In this document: piece by piece, positions 54,096 to 64,000 of the stretch | Position numbering within the stretch: the first letter of the stretch is position 1 | Layout: each line of letters begins with the position of its first letter | Assembly: GCA_017962745.1 (NCBI GenBank) | Contig: JAGCUR010000014.1 | Coordinates: 25,204-89,203, forward strand | DNA: 64,000 nt | Direction: 5' to 3' | Source of the DNA: Bacilli bacterium | Lineage (GTDB): Bacteria; Bacillota_I; Bacilli_A; ML615J-28; CAG-698 | The notes under the pieces: model-generated | What the model was told of the DNA's origin: nothing | What the model saw: only the letters and a program-made list of their open reading frames with translations | Database searches by the model: none | Position numbers and translations under genes: made by a program

Positions 54096-54199
54096 TCCGC
54101 CATTATACGAGGGAGTCGAACTATTTGTAATTGCTTATTTATAAATAATTGTTCGATTTACTATATTTAAAAGAGGTTAGATTTTTCTAACCTCTTTTT
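54096..54199 (+). repeat. Scar 9: island end, near-identical to scar 3
   Basis: The 104 bases equal 43335-43438 but for one base. They end at the T run of the terminator, 3 bases before the stop of the LysR gene on the other strand, marking the right edge of the island. Confidence 0.88.
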
Positions 54200-54201
54200 A
54201 A

Positions 54202-55083
54202 TTATTTCTTTTGATATGATTTTATATGATTGATGAATAACTCATCAATTAATGATAGTGGCTTTCCTTTTAGCCAAACGAATAAATACTCAATATACCT
54301 TTCAGGATTGACTACTTCCTTAACAACGATATCATTATTAGAAATATATGATGTTTTAGGGAACAAACTAACACCGACATTATTTCCCGATAAAGCTGCT
54401 ACATCTAAGTAATTATCCATTTTACAAATAATGTTTGGTCTAGCATCAATTTCTTTAAACCATTTATTGATCATGGTATTAACTGATTCCCTGCTTGGAA
54501 CAATTAACGGTTGATCTTTTAATAATGCTAGATCAATAGTATCGCCTGGAAGACTAGCTAGAGGATTATTTCTACTCATAAAAGCAGTCATCTTTTCTGA
54601 TCCAACAGTAAAACTATTTAATAAAGTGTTATCACATGGAGCGGTAATAACAGCGAGTGTTATTAGTCCGCTCCTTAATTTTTGGATTAGTTCATCGCTA
54701 TTACCATCAATTATATTGAAATGAATATTTTTATTTTTGGCTAAAAAGGTTTCAATCCATTTCGCAGCGATATTAGGCGCTGACCCTTCTACAAGTCCAA
54801 TATAAATTGTACCTGTCAATTTATCGTTCATCGCTTTTACATCGTTTTTAGCTTTATTAGCAAGAAGTAGGATTTCTTTAGCATAACGATATAAAAGTTT
54901 TCCTGATTCTGTTAATTCTAGCGAGCGTTTGCCACGAATAAATAAGATAGTATTTAATTCTTCCTCTAACTCTTTCATTTTATTGCTTAGAGGGGGTTGA
55001 CTCATACGTAGTTTTTGAGCGGCTTTAGTAATGTTTAATTCTTCAGCCACCATTACAAAGTAAGATAGGGTTCTAATATCCAT
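54202..55083 (-). CDS. LysR-family transcriptional regulator
   Basis: 293 residues. The N-terminal HTH (RTLSYFVMVAEELNITKAAQKLRMSQPPLSNKMKELEEEL) and a substrate-binding domain are complete. It is divergent from glnN (126 bases between starts), so it is a candidate regulator of glutamine synthetase, by position only. Its 3' end abuts the island's last scar, so its terminator function may be supplied by the scar. Confidence 0.9.
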   Translation of the reverse strand: MDIRTLSYFVMVAEELNITKAAQKLRMSQPPLSNKMKELEEELNTILFIRGKRSLELTESGKLLYRYAKEILLLANKAKNDVKAMNDKLTGTIYIGLVEGSAPNIAAKWIETFLAKNKNIHFNIIDGNSDELIQKLRSGLITLAVITAPCDNTLLNSFTVGSEKMTAFMSRNNPLASLPGDTIDLALLKDQPLIVPSRESVNTMINKWFKEIDARPNIICKMDNYLDVAALSGNNVGVSLFPKTSYISNNDIVVKEVVNPERYIEYLFVWLKGKPLSLIDELFINHIKSYQKK

Positions 55084-55209
55084 AATTTCTCCTTTTTTAT
55101 CATATCAAAAAAGTATGATTACTATAATATTATATGTATTTGTTTATGAAAAATCAAGGGGATATAATTATAGTATATTGTTATTTTCACTAAAAAGAAG
55201 GAGAAGACT

Positions 55210-58903
<3,694 letters not shown>

Positions 58904-58906
58904 TAG

Positions 58907-60196
<1,290 letters not shown>

Positions 60197-60211
60197 TTTC
60201 TAGGTAGAATG

Positions 60212-61510
60212 ATGATTTCAAGATATTCAAGAGAAAAGATGAAAAAAATATGGAGTGATGATGCTAAGTTTTCCGCTTTTTTAAAAATCGAAATCTTTGC
60301 TTGTGAAGCTTGGAAAAAGCTAGGCATCATTCCAAGTGATGATCTAGAAAAGATTAAAGCAAATGCTAGTTATAGCTTAAAACGAATTAGCGAGCTAGAA
60401 GAAACAACAAAACACGATGTTATCGCCTTTACTAGAGCTGTTAGCGAAAGTTTAGGGGATGAGAAAAAGTGGATTCATTATGGCTTGACATCAACTGATG
60501 TCGTTGATACAGCTAATGGTTATCTTTTAAAGGAAGCTAATGATATTTTATATGATGATATTTTATCTTTTATGAAAGTATTAAATGATAAGGCACTTAA
60601 ATATAAAAATACCCCATGTATCGGTAGAACGCACGGCATGCATGCAGATATTACATCGTTTGGTTTAAAATGGGCATTATGGGGTGAAGATATGAAGCGA
60701 AATCTTAGCCGCTTTGAAAAAGTTAGAAGCGAAGTAGAATGCGGAAAGATTAGTGGAGCAGTAGGAAACTTCGTAAATGTGGACCCATTTGTGCAAGATT
60801 ATGTTTGTGAAAAGCTAGGTTTAGCTTCATCAAACATCTCTACCCAAGTATTGCAGCGTGATCGCCATGCTTACTATATGGCAACGCTAGCGCTAATTGC
60901 TTCGTCATTAGAAAAGATCGCAACTGAAGTTAGAAACTTGCAACGTAGCGAGATTCATGAAGTAGAAGAAGCTTTTGCAAGCGGTCAAAAAGGAAGTAGC
61001 GCGATGCCGCACAAGAGAAACCCAATATCATCTGAAAACATTTGTGGATGCGCAAGAGTAATGCGTGGATATGTAATTCCAGCTTACGAAGATATTAGCT
61101 TATGGGGTGAAAGAGATATTTCTCATTCTTCGGTAGAAAGAATAATTCTCCCCGATTCCACAATCCTCCTTGATTATATGCTTAATAGATTTAAAGATGT
61201 ACTAGCAAATTTAGTAGTATATGAAGATAATATGCTAGCAAATATTTATAAAACTAATGGGGTAATCTTTTCGCAACGCGTTATGAGTGCTTTAATTGCA
61301 AAAGGTTTATCTAGAGAAGAAGCATACGATACGATTCAGAAAATCGCGATGGAATCATTTAATAATAAAGTTGATTTTAAAACCCTGCTTTTAAATAATG
61401 ATTTAGTAACTAATTCCTTAACAAAAGCTGAGATTGATGATTGCTTTACCCTAGATTATTATTTTAAAAATATTGATGTGATTTATAAAAGATGCGGATT
61501 AATCAAATAA
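60212..61510 (+). CDS. purB: Adenylosuccinate lyase
   Basis: 432 residues. It releases fumarate to complete AMP synthesis and also acts in IMP synthesis. The signature GSSAMPHKRNP, with GRTHGMHAD and HYGLTSTDVVDTA, is intact. The start at the second ATG (MISRYSREKMKKIW) matches the family and gives better spacing from AGGT than the first ATG at 60209. Follows purA by 15 bases. Confidence 0.96.
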   Translation: MISRYSREKMKKIWSDDAKFSAFLKIEIFACEAWKKLGIIPSDDLEKIKANASYSLKRISELEETTKHDVIAFTRAVSESLGDEKKWIHYGLTSTDVVDTANGYLLKEANDILYDDILSFMKVLNDKALKYKNTPCIGRTHGMHADITSFGLKWALWGEDMKRNLSRFEKVRSEVECGKISGAVGNFVNVDPFVQDYVCEKLGLASSNISTQVLQRDRHAYYMATLALIASSLEKIATEVRNLQRSEIHEVEEAFASGQKGSSAMPHKRNPISSENICGCARVMRGYVIPAYEDISLWGERDISHSSVERIILPDSTILLDYMLNRFKDVLANLVVYEDNMLANIYKTNGVIFSQRVMSALIAKGLSREEAYDTIQKIAMESFNNKVDFKTLLLNNDLVTNSLTKAEIDDCFTLDYYFKNIDVIYKRCGLIK

Positions 61511-61532
61511 TAATTATTGATATGGAGTTAAT

Positions 61533-62711
61533 ATGAATAATTTAATGGTAGAACTTGGAACTAAAAGATCAATTATTAGAGAACTATTTGAATATTCTAA
61601 AAAGATGAAACAACTATATGGTGAAGATAAAGTATATGATTTTTCGATCGGTAACCCATCAGTCGCTACTCCTAGCGAGATTGATGGGCAGATTATCGAT
61701 TTAGTTAAAAATGATAATCAAGTTCATGGATATACTTCTTCAGTGGGAAATGTTGATGTAAGGGATGCTATCGCTAAAGATTTAAATAGTAGATATCATA
61801 CAAGTTACACAAAAGATAATCTTTATATGACATGTGGAGCATCATCTGCTATTGCAATAGCACTAAAAGCAGTTGTGTCTAAAGATAGTGATGTAGTATT
61901 AGCCATAGCTCCATACTTTCCAGAATATAAAGTATATGCAATGGGTGCAGGAGCTATCTTTAGAGTAGTATCAGCTGATATGGATAACTTTGGTTTAAAC
62001 ATCAATGAATTAGAAAAATGTGTAAATGAAAATACAATAGTTGTTATCATTAATTCACCTAATAATCCAAGTGGAAATGTTTATTCTAAAGAAGAGATAG
62101 AAGAAGTTGCAAGTTTTCTTTTAAAAAAAGAAAAAGAATATGGCCATGATATTTATATTTTGTGTGATGAACCATATCGTGAAATTGTATATGATGGTAT
62201 AAACTTAGCTCATATTCCATCAATTTACCATAATACTATCTTATGTTATTCATATTCTAAGAGCTTATCTTTACCAGGAGAAAGAATAGGTTATATTCTA
62301 GTGGGCCAAAATTGTAATAAGGCAAGCGAAGTGCTCGCTGCCTGCCTTGGGGCGGGAAGAATGATGGGTTATGTTTGTGCTTCATCACTTTTCCAAAAAG
62401 TAATAGCTAAAAATGCATCAGCACTATCTGATTTAAAAGTATATGATGAGAACCGTAAATTATTATATGAAGGTCTAACAAAAATAGGATATAAGTGCAT
62501 TTATCCGAAAGGAGCATTTTATTTATTTGTAAAGGCATTAGAAGATGATGCATATAAGTTTATGGAGCGCGCTAAAAATTATAATTTGGTTTTAGTGCCA
62601 TCAGATAATTTTGGGGTCAAAGGATATATGAGGCTCGCTTACTGTGTATCTAGCCAAACTATCATTAATTCTATTCCTGCCTTTGAAAAGCTTTATAAAG
62701 AATACAATTAA
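61533..62711 (+). CDS. Class I/II pyridoxal-phosphate aminotransferase
   Basis: 392 residues. The fold is AspC-like: YDFSIGNPSVATP, VHGYTSSVGN, INSPNNPSGNVYS, CDEPYREIVYDG and the PLP lysine SYSKSLSLPGERIGY. Substrate not determined; it is next to purine genes but not obviously part of purine synthesis. A GGAGTTA site precedes the ATG. Confidence 0.88.
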   Translation: MNNLMVELGTKRSIIRELFEYSKKMKQLYGEDKVYDFSIGNPSVATPSEIDGQIIDLVKNDNQVHGYTSSVGNVDVRDAIAKDLNSRYHTSYTKDNLYMTCGASSAIAIALKAVVSKDSDVVLAIAPYFPEYKVYAMGAGAIFRVVSADMDNFGLNINELEKCVNENTIVVIINSPNNPSGNVYSKEEIEEVASFLLKKEKEYGHDIYILCDEPYREIVYDGINLAHIPSIYHNTILCYSYSKSLSLPGERIGYILVGQNCNKASEVLAACLGAGRMMGYVCASSLFQKVIAKNASALSDLKVYDENRKLLYEGLTKIGYKCIYPKGAFYLFVKALEDDAYKFMERAKNYNLVLVPSDNFGVKGYMRLAYCVSSQTIINSIPAFEKLYKEYN

Positions 62712-62803
62712 TGCTTCATTCTTTTTAAAAAGATAAATCATTGTTTTAATTTTTAAAAAATTACATTATAATGGTATTATCTAGACAAAAAAGGAGATAA
62801 TTT

Positions 62804-63823
62804 ATGGCTAAAAAAATAATGATTGTTGGGGGAACTGGATTTTTAGGTTTCTACACAGCAAAGCTAGCATTAAAGAAAGGTTATGAAGTAGGATCAATTT
62901 CTATTTTAGATGATGATCTAATCAATAAAGATTTAGATAGTTGGTATCCAAAAGAAATTACTAATACACTACTTGATGTATTTAGTGCTAGTGAAGAAGA
63001 AATTGTTGCTTTAATGCAAGGATATGATTATTTAGTATATGCGGTAGGACCAGATGATAGATATACTCCTAAAGCACCAGCTTATGAGTTTTTCCACTAT
63101 AGATTAGTAGATAGTGTTGCGAAAGTGTTTAGAGCAGCTGATAAAGCAGGCGTAAAAAAAGGCGTTGTATATAATTCTTATTTTGCATATTTTGATCGTA
63201 AATATCCAGAAATGAAACTAAAAGAAAAACATCCATACATTAGATGTAGAGTTGAGCAAGCTGCTATTTTAAATGAGCAAAAACAAAATATGGAAGTAGT
63301 AGTATTAGAACTACCTTATATCTTTGGTTCAATGGATGCTAGAATGCCAATTTGGCGCGATGTATTCCTAGATCGCTATGTTAATGGTCATAAAACTGTG
63401 TACTTTTCTAAAGGTGGCACAACAATGATTGCGATTGAGCATATCGCAGAAGCTGGTATTGGCGCATTAGAATATGGCAAAGATGGGATGCGTTATCCAA
63501 TTGGCGATGAAAATAGAAAATTCAAATGGATGTTAGAATATATGAGTGAGTGCAAAGGCGTTAAGAAAAAAGTTCTTTGTCCACCAACTTGGTTATGCGT
63601 CATGGGTGCTAAAGCGATTGAAAATGGCTTCCATAAACAAGGCATGGAAGGAGGCCTTGATTATGCATTAGTTATGAAAGAAATTATGTCAACCGATATG
63701 GTAATTGAGGAAGACGTAATGAATAAGATTAACGAAGAGTTACATATTTCACGTGGCGGCTTAGAAGAAGCTATCAAGAAAACGATGGATCGTTGCTACC
63801 CTAATCCAGGAGATTTTAAATAA
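62804..63823 (+). CDS. NAD-dependent epimerase/dehydratase-like protein
   Basis: 339 residues of the SDR extended type. The nucleotide-binding motif IMIVGGTGFLGFYTAKLA (G-x-x-G-x-x-G) is at residues 5-22. A YxxxK-type site is not clear: VVYNSYFAYFDRKYPEMKLK has a Tyr but the usual spacing to Lys is not obvious, so it may be a non-catalytic or atypical member. An extended promoter TTATAATGG (62767-62775) precedes an AAGGAG site. Confidence 0.8.
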   Translation: MAKKIMIVGGTGFLGFYTAKLALKKGYEVGSISILDDDLINKDLDSWYPKEITNTLLDVFSASEEEIVALMQGYDYLVYAVGPDDRYTPKAPAYEFFHYRLVDSVAKVFRAADKAGVKKGVVYNSYFAYFDRKYPEMKLKEKHPYIRCRVEQAAILNEQKQNMEVVVLELPYIFGSMDARMPIWRDVFLDRYVNGHKTVYFSKGGTTMIAIEHIAEAGIGALEYGKDGMRYPIGDENRKFKWMLEYMSECKGVKKKVLCPPTWLCVMGAKAIENGFHKQGMEGGLDYALVMKEIMSTDMVIEEDVMNKINEELHISRGGLEEAIKKTMDRCYPNPGDFK

Positions 63824-63861
63824 GATTAAAAGATCAGATATTATGAAATAGTAAAGAAAAA

Positions 63862-63950
63862 GGGCGCTCTTAAATAACTGGGGGTCAGATAAATAATCCC
63901 TCTTAATTTCTTGGGGGTCAAAACGCCTCTTCAGTAACTGGGGGTCTAAG
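63862..63950 (+). repeat. Three imperfect CTCTT...CTGGGGGTC repeats
   Basis: Units like CTCTTAAATAACTGGGGGTC end at 63886, 63919 and 63946 (33 and 27 bases apart). They resemble the multiple terminal repeats at IS21-type element ends, from memory; no transposase gene is in view. On the - strand they would encode a DPQLLKR-like repeat in a spurious frame. Confidence 0.45.
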
Positions 63951-63953
63951 AAT

Positions 63954-63986
63954 AGGTCCATTTCCAATACGGAAATGGACCTTTTG
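63954..63986 (+). terminator. Intrinsic terminator
   Basis: AGGTCCATTTCC / GGAAATGGACCT (63954-63965 and 63971-63982), 12 bp with loop AATAC, followed by TTTT. Confidence 0.85.
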
Positions 63987-64000
63987 CCAACCAATAATCT

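Noticed and set aside
45203..54199. Integron attC sites
   Set aside because: Scars lack the RYYYAAC and GTTRRRY core pair, carry terminators, and no intI is present; the tRNA-Ser end gives a simpler source. It stays as an alternative for the one-way layout.
54096..54199. Scar 9 as an ordinary terminator of the DUF4143 gene only
   Set aside because: The near-identical 104 bases at 43335 with a tRNA-end core go well beyond what a terminator needs.

Overview
The window is AT-rich DNA from a low-GC Gram-positive-lineage bacterium. It uses the standard code: TGA ends several genes, for example the RHS gene at 32537, and Trp is TGG. CdaA-type diadenylate cyclase, ribosomal protein L28, type III glutamine synthetase, rubrerythrin, DUF1292 and promoters with TGnTATAAT -10 boxes all fit Bacillota. 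An uncultured, anaerobic, gut-type member of Bacilli (an RF39- or Erysipelotrichia-like lineage) is my best guess. That placement is inference, not read from a marker.

Layout. (1) 1-14245 is ordinary chromosome: the end of a large gene, cdaA, a YfcC-type transporter, a DUF218 protein, ackA, DUF1292, rubrerythrin, a DUF1295 membrane protein, an ABC exporter pair, a GNAT-membrane protein, a nitroreductase with an ArsB-like permease, an aspartate-type aminotransferase and rpmB. (2) 14301-14391 is tRNA-Ser(GCT). (3) 14392-54199 is a 40-kb accessory island in which every supported gene lies on the + strand. It holds a decayed serine recombinase, an HTH/ATPase/TOPRIM operon, a HEPN protein behind a tRNA-like RNA, a sigma/anti-sigma pair, secreted proteases, an RHS protein, a two-TIR operon, a Schlafen-type regulator, an NTase/HEPN pair, an Avs-like STAND NTPase, a cysK-rrf2-ttcA operon, three intact DUF4143 ATPases (plus one truncated) and a Fic protein. 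(4) 54202-63823 is chromosome again: LysR regulator, glnN, pyrG, purA, purB, an aminotransferase and an epimerase-like protein. The last 160 bases hold short GGGGGTC repeats and a terminator.

The most striking feature is the island's organisation. At least nine times between 18.4 and 54.2 kb a motif resembling the 3' end of the tRNA-Ser gene (core CCGCCATT) recurs. It is followed in most copies by a hairpin with GAAC/GTTC arms, and in every copy by an intrinsic terminator. These scars cut the island into one- to few-gene cassettes, and the last scar ends exactly at the return to core genes. Two pairs of scars are near-identical over about 105 bases. I read this as serial site-specific insertion at tRNA-Ser, each arrival bringing a new tRNA end plus terminator. 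An integron-like cassette array is the alternative. No intact integrase is in the window.

How the genes work together. The island looks like a defence and conflict collection. It contains TIR signalling with a membrane partner, a nucleotide-triggered or phage-sensing STAND NTPase, an OLD/PARIS-like ATPase-TOPRIM pair, two HEPN ribonuclease candidates, Fic, DUF4143 ATPases and an RHS toxin with a probable immunity gene. Several cassettes carry their own promoters, and two DUF4143 genes and cysK share a promoter type built from 31-34-bp-spaced repeats. A run of nine G at the ribosome-binding position of the sigma factor gene, and a three-way-junction RNA upstream of the metalloprotease, suggest further regulatory layers.
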